Below are positions 1 through 11,203 of a DNA stretch of 18,303 nucleotides, piece after piece. Numbering within the stretch: position 1 is the first letter of the stretch; each line of letters starts with the position of its first letter. A model generated the notes under the pieces. That model saw only the letters and a program-made list of their open reading frames with translations, searched no databases and was not told the origin of the DNA. The position numbers and the translations under genes were made by a program. The DNA comes from Conidiobolus incongruus B7586 (Eukaryota; Entomophthoromycota; Entomophthoromycetes; Entomophthorales; Conidiobolaceae): assembly GCA_000697335.1 (NCBI GenBank), contig JNEM01017064.1:1-18303 (forward strand). Reading direction: 5' to 3'.

Positions 1-539
1 ATAAGATAATACCCCTTGTTATATTATTAGTGTTATTAACAAATTATTTAAAAAAAAATAAAATAATAATTATAAATTAATTTTTGTAATTTTTTTACTT
101 TAATTTAATTAAATACCTTGAAAATTAAATAAAAAAATAATTAAAGTTTTTTCATAAGTGAAAAATTTGAATCAGTTTTAAAAATATATTTAAAAAAATT
201 AAAATATAATTAATATGATATAAAAAATTATTTAATTTTATACCCTATATATTTAAAAAAATAAAAAAACAAAAGATAGATATATTAAATATTAATTCTT
301 TTATTTAACTACAATTATAAATTTATAATTTACTTTAATTAGATTTTTAAGTTTATAATATCAATTAATATTTAATTAATTTTAACTATATATTTTATTA
401 TAAATACAAAATATATATTAATTTTGATATTTTAATATAAGTTTAATTTAACTAAAATTAATTAAGATAATAATAAAAATAGAAAAGTTTTTAATTTTAT
501 AACTTATTTTTGTAATCTAATGTATTTTAAATTAATATA
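1..539. other. AT desert, no gene
   Basis: This stretch is almost all A and T, with long homopolymer runs and stops in every frame, so I see no coding sequence. It is clearly poorer in G+C than the intergenic DNA further in. It contains the left copy of an AT-rich repeat at 390-512. It ends where recognisable homology to 2-hydroxyacyl-CoA lyase begins, so the boundary near 515-540 is probably a junction that removed the 5' part of that gene. Whether it is a decayed transposon, a satellite-like block or simple AT drift cannot be told from one copy. Confidence 0.7.
390..512 (+). repeat. AT-rich inverted repeat, left copy
   Basis: Read on the plus strand, this segment matches the reverse complement of 18181-18303. 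In the core, 454-512 against 18239-18181, 56 of 59 bases agree, including an unbroken run of 27. The outer part agrees less well, with small gaps. The match fades to the right of about 515. On the other side it runs into the window edge at the partner copy, so the true repeat is longer. Two AT-rich sequences match this well by chance only rarely, but low complexity calls for some caution. Confidence 0.7.
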
Positions 540-2248
540 AGAGTTTTCCAAGAATTAGATTTAGATAATATTTATAGAAATTATACCAAGTAATTTTTTT
601 CTGATTTATATCCCTTATCTCATATATTAATTATATCTAGATTTTTTGGAAGATATACTAATTTAGAGACAATTCCACTTATGATTAACAAAGCTTATTA
701 AGTTAATAAAGCTGTTTATTCAGATCTCACTTATGTTGATCTTTTTGCAAATTTGATTCAAGCAAAAACTAGCAGAATTTCTAAATTATCTGAACCCTTT
801 GAGATTACTTTATATATACCAAATGCTAAGGATCTTGTGATTGCAATTGAAATTTTGAAAGCTAGTAAAAGACTTTTATTTATGATTAGAAAAGGATATG
901 TCTTAATTACAGAATATTTTGAATTTTGATTTAATATGCTATTTAAATTCATTTATGCAAGATGTGAAAATGAACACAAAACATTAGTTGAAGAATGCCA
1001 AGTCTCGTTTTTACCCACCCCAATGGTAAACAACATTAAAATATTAATTTATATACCCATTAATCGTATACTAGTCCAAAGGAGTACTTCCAGATAGCCA
1101 TGCTTTAAATGTTGGATCTGTTAGAAGTCAGACTCTTCGTAAAGCCAATATAATTGTACTTTTAAGAGCGAGGTATTTATAATTATTATATTTGTCACAT
1201 GAATTTTAACATAATATATAAAGATTAAATTGGAAGATGCAATTTGATAACAAGCTTCATCCTTAAGGAAAATGATTCAAGTAGATATCTGGTCTGAAGG
1301 AATTCAGTAAGTTGATTTATTATTTACTATGGATTGCATATAATAACATAATTTAATAGGTATCAGTAAAAATATTGAAGTGGGTTTATTTGGCAACCTT
1401 CCTCGTCTTCAAATTGATATTTGAAGGTTTGAAGAAAAAGAGCCAAAGGTTTAAATTGGTTCACTTTAAAAATGAATTACAACCTAATGCTGAAAAAAAT
1501 CAAGAAAAATTACAAAAATTTTTGAATGCACCTCTTTCTCCTTTAATGAATCACCAACAAGCTCTTCATACTATAGAACAAGTTCTCACCAAACACTTTA
1601 ATGGTGAGTATTTCTTGGTTAGTGAAGGAGACAAAACTATAGATGTCACCAGAATGTTAGTTTCATCTCATCTTCCAAGAAGATGTCTCGATGCAGGTAT
1701 AGTCATTTAAACTAATTTATATAATTTTATATAGTTAACATTGTTTAGGTACTTTGGGTGTTATGGGAATTGGTTTAGGATATGCTATTGCAGGTATATT
1801 AACAAAGAAAATCTGACTATAACTATTAACCATTGGTCTAGGACAACTAACCCACCTTGATAAAAAGGTTGTTCCAATTATGGGAGACAGTGCTTTTGGT
1901 TTTTCAGAAATGGAAATTGAAAGTGTGGCCAGATGCAAACCACTTTTGATTATTATCATCAACAGCAATGGTATTTATCACAGTTTGGACAATATTATGA
2001 ATTTTTCTTCGCATAAATTTCCTTCATTCACATTGATGCCTGAAACTAGATATGATCTCTTGGTAAATTCAGTTTATGGACAAAGATTTTTAGCTAAGAA
2101 TACAACTAAACTTCAATCAGCTCTTCAAAAATGCTTTAACTTTGATAGTGTCAGTATTGTAAATATAATGTTTGATCACCGCGCTGCTGATGAAGGTTTA
2201 TATTGGCTAACTAGAGAATTTTCTCCAGCAGGTCAATCCAAGTATTAA
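540..2248 (+). pseudogene. HACL1: Decayed 2-hydroxyacyl-CoA lyase (HACL1 family), N-terminus missing
   Basis: The intact enzyme is a thiamine-diphosphate lyase of peroxisomes that splits 2-hydroxyacyl-CoAs into formyl-CoA and an aldehyde (phytanic acid alpha-oxidation, 2-hydroxy fatty acid shortening). Homology begins near human residue 120 (VFQELDLDN) and runs to the end: FLPTPM, then GVLPDSHALNVGSVRSQTL, VSEGDKTID, LPRRCLDAG and TLGVMGIGLGYAIA. The ThDP motif is seen as GDSAFGFSEMEIES followed by NSNG. Introns can be placed at 590-640, 1026-1074, 1173-1223, 1307-1359, 1697-1748 and 1794-1841, plus a degenerate one near 880-945. In-frame stops lie at 699-701 and 1264-1266. The frame shifts near 1360-1375 and again near 1430. 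About 120 N-terminal residues, including the family's catalytic Glu region, are absent. The 3' part from 1375 is open through three exons, so decay is fairly recent or a short product survives. The C-terminus ends SKY, not a clear PTS1 signal. Confidence 0.9.
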
Positions 2249-2431
2249 AAATCAGCAGAAGTTTAAGTTATCATTTTGTCAGAACAAATAATATATCTGG
2301 TTTATTAAATGTGAGAATTATTTAATGAAATATTTAATATATACTTATAAAATATAAAAAATTAAAATCAACAAATAAAGGATTAAAATTAACCATTTGA
2401 ATGTATTCAAAATAATCAAAATTGAGTTAAA

Positions 2432-3818
2432 TCATTTTTTCTCAACATAATTAATCATGTAATCGTTAGCTCTAGTAATTTTATACAAGAACTTTCTCAT
2501 TCCAACACCAAAAAATCTTAATAATGGGAAAGAATGGCCATAAGTTGGACACTTGATCTCGTGATGACGATGGATTTCCAATTCTTCAACGATCCAGTCA
2601 GCTAATGGCTCAGGTTCTTGTTCAGGCATCCAAAATGTATTGAAATTTTGGGCTTCAATAAACAGTTTGGTAGTCAATTTGCCAGGCATTACCAAGGTAG
2701 TTTTAATAGAACAATCAGGGTAACTGATCATGAGATCGTTATAAATAGATTCATGGAAACTGATGAAGCCAGCCTTGCTTGAGCAATATGCAGCTAATGA
2801 ATTAAATATTAACTTTAATCATTTATCGTTGAAAGTAAGTTATAGTAGATAATATATCTATTAAATTATAGATTGATATTAGTGTATATTCAAACTTACC
2901 CATGTATGCAGGACCAACAAATCCAGCTAAAGAGGCGATATTAACCTATCGTTGATAGTATTAATAAGGATTAATTAGTTGCGAAAAAATAAATTTACAA
3001 TATGTCCTAACTTCTGATCAATCAAATGAGGTAAAACGTATTTAGTCAAAATCATGGGAGCCAATAAATTGACAGTCATAGTTCTATAATAATAATAATG
3101 ATTAATATCATTTTATAATAATAAATACAGTTACAGTACAGTTTAATTTCTTCATCGGTGTTCTTATCAAAGGGTCTTGTCTTTCCAACTGTTCCAGCAT
3201 TATTCACTAGAATGTGAGGTTTACCAACCTATTTATTATATTTGGATAAGCTTTATAACCTTTTCAATGTTCGAAATTGAATCATACCTTATTTACAATA
3301 TCTTGAACAACATCCTTAATAGAATCCAAATCTGATAAATTAGCTTTAAAATAATCAACATTTTCTATATTTGACTGATTAGGTTCTATTAATATGTTAT
3401 AATTAATAATTATGCTCTAATACCCAGTTCATATGTTAACGGAACAAGGTCAATTACAGCTACTTTAGCTCCTTTGCGAACAAGACGCTCAACTATAGCT
3501 TTGCCCAGTCCGTTTGACCCTGAAATAAAATGAATTAGTAAAGTTTTATCTATTAAATAATCAATAAATACCTCCTGTAACAATAGCAATCTTATCTCTC
3601 AAATCCAAAGGTTTGTTGTTATAGCCTTTGGGCTCTTCAAAATATTTAGAAATTAACTTGATACTTGATAATAAACCAAACCAGAATAAACTATAATTTT
3701 TGAGTTTACCAGAGCGAATTATAATTTTATTTAAACAAAACAGAATTAATCCTGAACTCCAATGAAATACGCTGTTGCCCAATAATTTAAAAATATCATT
3801 AGAATCTTTTATCAACAT
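2432..3818 (-). CDS. Membrane-anchored short-chain dehydrogenase/reductase, copy A
   Basis: This is a classical NAD(P)-dependent SDR of 333 aa. Exons on the minus strand are 3572-3818, 3424-3519, 3288-3364, 3140-3228, 2999-3083, 2900-2945 and 2432-2793, with GT...AG introns of 52-106 bp. They join in frame (1002 nt). The N-terminal 60 residues are hydrophobic and likely anchor it in the ER or lipid-droplet membrane. The cofactor motif TGGSNGLG is at 81-88, D106 ends the second strand, NNAG is at 149-152, and the catalytic set is N175, S203, Y216 and K220 (YCSSK). VMPGK follows. The start is the ATG at 3818, which aligns with the start of copy B; an in-frame GTG 12 nt upstream is ignored. It lies tail to tail with the HACL1 relic, 183 bp away. 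The family resembles SDR16C/RDH10/HSD17B11-type enzymes, but the substrate cannot be read from the sequence. Confidence 0.9.
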
Positions 3819-3875
3819 TTTAATTAACACTGATGTTTGATTAATTATAATTGGAATCTGATGGCTGTTGGATCC

Positions 3876-3884
3876 CTTATATAG
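3876..3884 (-). promoter_or_regulatory. Possible TATA box of SDR copy A
   Basis: CTATATAAG on the minus strand lies about 58-66 nt upstream of the ATG at 3818 and is followed by the relatively GC-rich GGGATCC. It stands out more than the TA-rich background, but in DNA this AT-rich such matches are common. Confidence 0.35.
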
Positions 3885-4347
3885 TTGACAGTATATTAGA
3901 CATGTGAAACAAACTCCCTATCATAAATCGAATGATTTTTATGACTGTCTTGTTATAATCCATATTCCTTATTGACATCATCATCACCTTAATTAATTTA
4001 AATAAAGAGTAATATAACATCTATAACCTAATTTATGATATTTATAATCAAAAAATTTTTTCATAAGAATGATGTATAGAATATAAATATATTGTAGCTA
4101 TATAAAAATTTTATTCAACATATAGGATATGATATTTTATCAACTTGACAAATACTATTAATTTTAAATCGAAAATTAATTAGGTTGATTTAGGGATAAA
4201 ATTACATGTTCTTATTTTTATAAACAATTTTTCAATTAATATTAAATTGGATTATATTAAATATGAAAATTAATTCATTATATTGGTAAAAATTTCAAAT
4301 TAGGGATATATAAAGGTTGTAAATAAATTATTAATATAAACATATAA

Positions 4348-4353
4348 TTTATT
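4348..4353 (-). terminator. Possible poly(A) signal of SDR copy B
   Basis: AATAAA on the minus strand lies about 8 nt beyond the stop codon of copy B. The position is plausible for a very short 3' UTR, but AATAAA is frequent by chance here. Confidence 0.3.
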
Positions 4354-4360
4354 CATCAAA

Positions 4361-5693
4361 TCATTGAGCTTTGTTTTTAGAATGGAAGTTCAACATAGCT
4401 TGATTAAGTTTCATAGAGTTAATTAATCCAGTCCTAAAACTGACATTAAAAGTTCTAAAATAAGGTGTTAAATAGGCATATTTAGGGGCCATAATTTCAT
4501 TATGACGATGAATTTCCAATTCCTCGACGATTCTATCGGCTAATTTGTCAATATCTTGCACTGGTAATAAGAAGTAGCTAGCATGTTCTGCATTTTCAAA
4601 GAGTTTGGAATTAAGTTTTCCAGGCATTACCAGAGTTGTTTTGATAGAGCAGTTGGGATAGTACACCATTAAATCGTTTCGAATGGACTCGTGAGCTCCT
4701 ATTAATCCCGATTTACTAGCACAATATGCCCCTATTATATTGTTAATATCTATATCATATGTCATTGAATTAATATACCTAAATAAGCAGGAGCAACATG
4801 TCCTAAAATTGAAGCAATGTTGACCTATGAAATATATTAATCCAAACATATTTTAATAACGATTAAAATGAAGTAACTTACAATATGTCCTACTTCTTGT
4901 TCAATCATCACTGGTAAGATATATCGGCAAAAATGCATCGGAGCATTCAGGTTAATTCCAAGTACCCTATCATTCCAATATTAATCTAATGAATTCAAAA
5001 CATATTCCATATAGTACATATCAATCTCTTCTTCAGGAATTTTATCGAATGTATTAGCGGTTTTCATAACACCTGCATTATTGATCAAAATAGTCGGTTT
5101 TCCAAGCTAATGGTTCATTTAATATTATGCATTAAATATAAAGTTATCGATGTATTACTTTCTCAACTACTTCATTAATCACCTTTTTAATCTCTTGCGG
5201 AAAAAGAACATTGCATTTGAAATAATGAACATTATCTATCAAAATATATGAATTATATGATATAATGGATATAAATTAAGGATATATACCCGATTGGTAA
5301 TCTAAAGGTGCAACATCAAGTACAGCGATAATAGATCCCTTCTTAGATAATTTTTCAACAAGACTTTTTCCTAATCCAGTGGCACCTAAATGATATAAAG
5401 TTATACATTATTAATCAATAGATTTAATATAATATATTACCACCAGTGATCAAAACAACTTTATCCTTTAAATCGAAGGGTTTGCCCTTGTAGCCTTTTG
5501 GCTGCTGAAGGATTTCATATACAAATTTGGAAACGATCCATAAGCCCAAGTGAGTCCAACTGAGTTGAATCAAGGAGCTGGACCAGGGTAGCTGGAACAC
5601 AAATCTAAAGATTAGGATCAAAGCAGGGCCAAAGCTCCAATGGAATAGAGTATAATTCAATACATCAATTATGTCGTCAGTATTTCGTATCAT
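4361..5693 (-). CDS. Membrane-anchored short-chain dehydrogenase/reductase, copy B
   Basis: This is a classical SDR of 338 aa, paralogous to copy A along its whole length. Exons on the minus strand are 5441-5693, 5290-5385, 5159-5235, 5018-5106, 4882-4966, 4779-4824 and 4361-4731 (1017 nt, in frame), with introns of 47-57 bp. The five internal exons (96, 77, 89, 85, 46 nt) have exactly the lengths found in copy A. Residues 18-60 are hydrophobic and likely a membrane anchor. TGGATGLG at 83-90 binds the dinucleotide, D108 follows the second strand, and NNAG is at 151-154. The catalytic set is N177, S205, Y218 and K222 (YCASK), with MPGK at 251-254. All key residues are present, so it should be active, with oxidation or reduction of a lipid-like alcohol or ketone as the best guess. 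The start at 5693 is the only ATG that opens the first exon. Confidence 0.92.
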
Positions 5694-7124
5694 CTTGAAA
5701 AATTACTTGAACCATTTAATAAAGTTTGTATTTATATATAAATGTTGAAACAATATAATGCATGTTTTATAGTCTACTTTATAATTGGTTAATTTTACTT
5801 GTATTTTGTCAATAAAAGTAGATTTGTTTCATAATAAATGATTTCCAAATAGGCACAGTATTATTTCTGATATTTTAGCATTATCTGATCAGTTTCAATT
5901 TATAAAACATTGGATTAAAATCAAACATATATGACCGAAGTCTAATGAAATAATATAAAATATTCTGTCCAATTAATTCTTTTATTATTAGATCCAATTT
6001 ATAAAATGATTATTAAACATAAGTTATTTTTGAATTATATTTTGTAAAAAATTATACTTAGTTAAATGTGATTATAATGATTTAATTTGAATAAATTGAA
6101 AAAAACCGGATATTATTTTAGTTTGGATGCAGGGATAGAAATTAATCGTTTTAGTTGAAATATTTAGATATCTGTTTGAATTGTGGCGGATAGCATTAGA
6201 TACAATTAATAAACTGTTTATAAATGATTTAATTTTTATAATTATAGGTGATGGAAATAAATCAATTGTTCAAACTGCTATGTAATATAATTACACTTGA
6301 AGTTGAAAATTTCAATTAAATACGCAAATTTAATTACAATTATTAGTACCTTTAATTGCGAGTCAAATTTGAAACCTAAGCTCTAAATTTTGACCTAAAA
6401 TCAAAAAAATCATAATGATGATTAGATAATTTACCTCATTATCCAACCAGGATATATCTATCATTATTATATATTAACACATATAAAATTTGATTGCTGA
6501 CGTACTTGTTCCAATTTCAATTATATAGAAACACAGTATAATTTTGATTTGCATCAAACACTTAAGTATTAAATAATTATGAAATAATATAATAAAACAA
6601 AATCATGAAAAAGTATAATAGTGATTATTATATTAAGAATATCCACATTTAATATTACAATTCCAATATAATTAATGTATTTATATTTCTTTTTGAAATT
6701 TATTTTTGGTATTTTATAATTTTGAATAAATAATAACATAAAATTAAAATGCAGATAGAGCTTGGAATTAATATCATTGGAATATTTTTATTCAAAAGTA
6801 TCTATATTAGATACTAAAAATTAATTAATAAAAATATTCTGTATCAAAACAAATATCATTTGATAATAAAAAATTTTAAATTCAAAAGAAATCATAGTCC
6901 AATTCAATAGAGAAAAATAAGGAATCAAATTAAATTTTAAATGGATATAAATATAAATTATAAAAATTCATAAATGATTGAATACTAAACGTATAAAAAA
7001 TATAATAAATTGTATTTAATCCCTTAACCTATTCATTCATAAGGGTTACATTTCAAAAGAAAATATCAGGGTATAATTTATATTGAAATTAATAGAAAAT
7101 ATGGGTTTCAACATTCGAGAAAAC
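5694..7124. other. Intergenic, no gene seen
   Basis: Apart from the presumed promoter of copy B at its left edge, this 1.4-kb stretch shows only AT-rich sequence with stops in all frames. I find no SDR homology, no RNA gene and no clear repeat in it. Confidence 0.6.
5729..5738 (-). promoter_or_regulatory. Possible TATA box of SDR copy B
   Basis: TATATAAATA on the minus strand lies 36-45 nt upstream of the ATG at 5693. It is a good TATA-like match at a plausible distance, but the background is AT-rich. Confidence 0.35.
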
Positions 7125-8454
7125 CTTATTCCTTCTTACTTGATGAAAATTCAGCATAACTTGTTAAAATATAAAAAATCATGATCATATATCACAAAAA
7201 AATCAAAATTTCTAAACACTGGCATTAGGTGAGCATAGTTAGTAATCAAAATCTCATTATAATCATCAATTTTTAAATCTCTTATATTTTTTCGGATAAT
7301 ATATCAATATGCTGAAATGGTATGATAAAAAATCCAAATAATGATATTTTCCAAAAGGTAGTGTTTAATTTTCTAGAGATAACTAAGATGATTTTGACAA
7401 AGTAGCTGGAATAAAATTTTATTAAATCATTTCTAACCAATTTATGAAATTCTTTTAATCCTGATTTTGTTGCATAACTCTGTCAAATAACAACCTTTAA
7501 GATAAATATATAATATTAATTTTAATCTGTATCTTACCAAAGTATGTTAGTATAATTTTTTTAAAAGTGAAGACATGTTTAGCTAATTATGGTATAGTAT
7601 ATTCAATATGGTTAAATAATATAATGATTTACTTGATATTCTTTATAGCCCAATTTTTGTCCTATCACTAAAAGTAATATATATATATATATATATATAT
7701 AAATCAATAGATGTAATAGGGTATTTAAATTGATTCCAAATATCTTAAAAAATACAATCACTTATTCAATTACTTTAAATAATAGATTATATCATTTGAT
7801 TTTGTTCAATTTCTTCTGGAACATTGAAATAAATTCCCACTTCTAACGATTCGAGTATTAGGAATTAAAATAATTTGTTTTCCTAGCTATAATAACATCG
7901 ATCCATTAAATATATCTATAAGACCTTGATATGTGAATTAATGACTTTTTCCACTCTTTAATTAGGGTTAAAAAATTGCGTTGGAAATGATAAATTTTAT
8001 CAAAAAGGATACTACTTAAAAAATATCTTAATTATATTATAGACAGAATTACCTTATTCATAATTTAAACGAACAATACCAAGTACTGCTATAATGGTTC
8101 CCTTTATTGATAATCTTCGAACTAGACTCTTCCCTAATATATCTGAACTTAAACAAAGTTATGTACTGCATTAATTTAATTTTAATTTAATGTATATATA
8201 ATAATACTACAGGTAATTAATATCGCATTATCTTTCAAGTCCAATGTTTTTCTTTTATACCTCCTAGGTAGCCGAAGAATTTCACTAATTTAGAAATAAT
8301 TCATAGTCATAAATGATTCCGGTTAATCCAGAATCAAAACATTAGACTAAGGTAGGTGACACACAAGCCCAAAGTTGGAGACTCAAGAGACCAAAATTCC
8401 AGTGGAATAGAGTATTACTTGATGAATTGATTCAATCTTCAGTATTTCAAATCA
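7125..8454 (-). pseudogene. Dead third copy of the SDR gene (copy C)
   Basis: Read on the minus strand, this follows copy B in order and spacing. The start (ATG at 8454) gives M-I-stop-N-T-E-D and then TLFHWNFG, against TLFHWSFG in B. EILRLPRRYKRKTLDLKD matches the end of exon 1, LGKSLVRRLSIKGTIIAVL matches exon 2, and LGKQIILIPN matches the NNAG strand with the motif ruined. ATKSGLKEFHKLVRNDL matches the region after the catalytic Tyr, and MLNFH matches the C-terminus. Stops occur from the third codon on, the glycine-rich cofactor motif is broken, and an (AT)12 tract sits in the exon-5 region. It resembles B more than A, so it probably split from B and then decayed by many substitutions rather than one large deletion. 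No product is expected. Confidence 0.88.
7677..7701. repeat. (AT)12 microsatellite
   Basis: An uninterrupted AT dinucleotide run of 25 bases lies inside SDR copy C, near what was exon 5. It probably grew by replication slippage after the gene died. Confidence 0.9.
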
Positions 8455-10341
8455 TTGAAATTAATAAAATAGCTGATTTATAACTAATTATTTTCTATAT
8501 AATTATCTTTATCTTAAATAATTTGATGATACTTACAATAATTACCAATCAATATACTATATCCATTTTATAAATACTTCAATATAATTAATATGGTTAT
8601 TAAAGATAATTACTATATTAATAGTTGATTGTATATATTATTTAATGATAATTTATAAACTTGGGCTTATATGTTAATCTTCAATGAATAATTGAAATTA
8701 CAGTAATTTAAAATACAATTATTTTGCTGAGATTACTTCCATCAAAAATAAATTTTATTCCAGAAATGCATATAATATTATGCTAAGTATATATGATTTG
8801 TCCTTAAGTTATGATAATAAATTTTATTATATTTTTCAGCTTATTTAAAAATATGTGCTATAGTATATTCAATCAGCTGTATCAAATAATATTTTGAATA
8901 ATCAAAGAAAAAATGCAATATTCACTTGAAAAACATCATATATATATATAATTTATTTAAAAAAAAATAAAAAAAATTTATTATAATAGCTAAACCTGAT
9001 TTAATAATAAATAATTATCCCATATCACATGAATAACTGTTTATAATAAATAAATTACAATGACCAATACATAAAATTATTATTCTATCTTAAAAATCAG
9101 AATAATAACTTGTTTTCTTAGCATTTAAAAATTTATAATAGGAGTTATAAATACCTATTATACAATTTTCAAAAATTAGCATATATATATTAAGAAAGAT
9201 GTTATATGCGAAACTATATAATTAAAATTCTATAAAAGATTCATCGATTAGAATGGCCATAAAGTTCATATAATATCATTTATTATTTAATATTCAGTGC
9301 TCTTCTACTTTATCAGCTAAATATATTAATAGATAGTTACTCGTATATAATGAATATATTTTTTATTGACCTTATTCTATTTCCTTATTCAATCAATATT
9401 ATTCAGGATTAAGTAAGGAATTATGAAAATTCATCTTGTTAACAAAAATCTAATATTATTAATTGAATTTATTGAGAATTATATAAAATACAAAATTTTA
9501 CTATATTTAATATATTATTAAGTATTGATTAATCTAAAATTACTCACATTAGTAATATTGGTAATTTCATTCGCATAATATACCATATTTTCGATTATAT
9601 ATAAAATATAAAATCAATTTAAATTATATCATTAAAATTTATAAATGAAAGTTGATAATTTTTTAAACATATACCATATTAATTTATTGATTTTTAACTT
9701 ATTAATAAATGATCAAAAATTTGAGTAATTTACAAAAGAGCCTTGTGTTGAAATATATTAAATATTTAATAGTTTCTAATTTATATTAAGCTTAATGTTG
9801 ACTATTTATAAATATTTAATGGAAATTGAAAATGTTTATAAAATAGTATATGTATCATTTAGTGAATAAAATATTATTTACTCATTTAATCAATTTGTTT
9901 TAGAATTTATTGAATTATAAAAAGATTTATCAGAATAAAAATGTTTTAAATATTGTTATTAAATTTGTCATCAAAAAGATAAACTTTGAGTGTGTTAATA
10001 TAAAATTTTTATATTATAACACGTGGCTAACATTTTAATCACAAAAAACTTAATGATATATTCATTTTATAACCAATTCAAATAAAATCAAACTAATAGA
10101 TTGCTACTATAAAATTATAAATCATATATATATTTCTTGAATAGCAAGCATTAACTATTGTTATTTTAATTTTGCAAAAAATCATAAAAGTTGATTCGAT
10201 TCTATAAATTGTTTAATACAAACTTTATTCCTATTTGCATTTTCAATTTTTTTTATTTTTATTAAAGATTGATCCATATTGACCCTAATTAATAAGAATT
10301 ATAATATTAATGAATGATAATACAAAAATAAATAATGATGT
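8455..10341. other. Intergenic, AT-rich, with one faint relic
   Basis: This 1.9-kb spacer separates SDR copy C from the Tim17-like gene. It has no open frame of note. The only structure I can point to is a possible SDR C-terminal remnant at about 9240-9420, listed separately. Confidence 0.55.
9240..9420 (-). pseudogene. Possible fourth SDR relic (C-terminal part)
   Basis: The plus strand at about 9251 has GAATGGCCATAA, identical to a block near 2530 in SDR copy A. About 50 bases further comes a stretch that reads LADKVEEH on the minus strand, against LADRIVEELE in copy B. A TTCAGGATTA block lies about 85 bases beyond GCTAA, at the spacing where the copies have the MPGK codons (TCCAGGCATTA in B). 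The agreement is in short islands and several stops intervene. It could be chance, but three islands in the right order and spacing favour a very old copy. Confidence 0.4.
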
Positions 10342-11203
10342 CTATTGTGATTTTTGATCATGCTGCTCCAACTCATGTTCGACTTCTTTTAATGCGGCTC
10401 TAGCCTCTTCCAATTCTTTGATGATCTTATTTCTTTGAGTTTGAAGTAATTTCATATATTCTTCATCTGAAATCTTGGTAATTGGAGACCAAGAAGGTAA
10501 ATTTTCAATGGTGCGATCTATCCATTGAGAGAATGAGTATTTAGGAAGGAATTGGGGCCTTCCTTGAGACTCGTTTTGGTCAGAAAGATGGGAAAGAATT
10601 TTTTGTTGACGATATCTATAGAGAGTGGTATAACCAAATTGAGCTAAACCACAAAGTCCTGAGTATATAACTACACCACTGAACACTCTAGCTCTGCCCC
10701 CTATAATTCAGTGTTAATTTTGATAACTTATCAAATCTATATATAGATTACAAATTAAGCCTGATAGCAAACCACCAGTAATACCACCAGCGAAAATACT
10801 GGAGAATAACTCATCAGTATCTCTGGTAACAGAATTTTTTAATTTCAAATGTTCATTTTCTGTTAATTGATCTTTCAAAAAAGCTCTTCTGACACCTATT
10901 CAATATATTAATATCAAAACGAATATCAATAAAAATAGAATATAATACTAAAGAAAGTAACACCAAAAATTCCCCAATTTAATCCAGACTGTAAAGAGTT
11001 CTTTATTAAGTTAGGTTTCAATTTAACCATTGTTATTAAAGCACCATATGAAGCACCACATGCAGCTATAATATAATTTTTTTATAAATATGACATATTA
11101 TAGTGGTTTTATTATTATTGTTGTTATCAATACCTAATAAAGAAGCATTTTTTAAAATTTCACTAGGTCCTTCAAGTAGTTTTTTAGATTTTAAATCTCC
11201 CAT
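10342..11203 (-). CDS. Tim17-like small membrane protein of fungal type, probably mitochondrial
   Basis: Four exons on the minus strand, 11134-11203, 10949-11065, 10752-10895 and 10342-10700, join in frame to 229 aa (690 nt; introns 68, 53 and 51 bp). Four short hydrophobic segments lie at about 21-37, 51-64, 94-111 and 116-133. They are rich in small residues (GASYGA, FAGGITGGLLSG), as in the Tim17/Tim22/Tim23 fold. The tail carries SFSQWIDRTIENLPSWSP and ISDEEYMKLL, then a charged coiled coil at about 190-226. I recall this order of parts from a conserved, unnamed fungal family, which is why I call it fungal. The second donor was placed at 10948 because it gives GIFGVTFFSVRRAF; a donor seven nt earlier would give a shorter, less family-like junction. 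A role in mitochondrial membrane import or assembly is only inferred from the fold. Confidence 0.8.

Larger units (their letters stand above)
3819..4360. other. Intergenic spacer between the two SDR genes
   Basis: This 542-bp spacer holds the presumed promoter of copy A on its left side and the 3' end of copy B on its right. No reading frame or RNA gene is visible. The two genes run the same way, so the spacer is a head-to-tail one, as expected from tandem duplication. Confidence 0.6.

Noticed and set aside
758-952. Minus-strand frame of 64 codons
   Set aside because: It is the antisense of HACL1-homologous coding sequence on the plus strand and shows no family resemblance.
1735-1968. Minus-strand frame of 77 codons
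   Set aside because: It lies antisense to the ThDP-binding exon of the HACL1 relic and crosses two of its introns.
3819-3830. Upstream GTG start for SDR copy A
   Set aside because: A eukaryotic gene with an ATG 12 nt later that aligns with the start of copy B does not need a GTG start.
540-8454. A functional lipid-metabolism gene cluster of HACL1 with SDRs
   Set aside because: The HACL1 copy is broken and faces the SDR genes tail to tail, so a working cluster is not supported.
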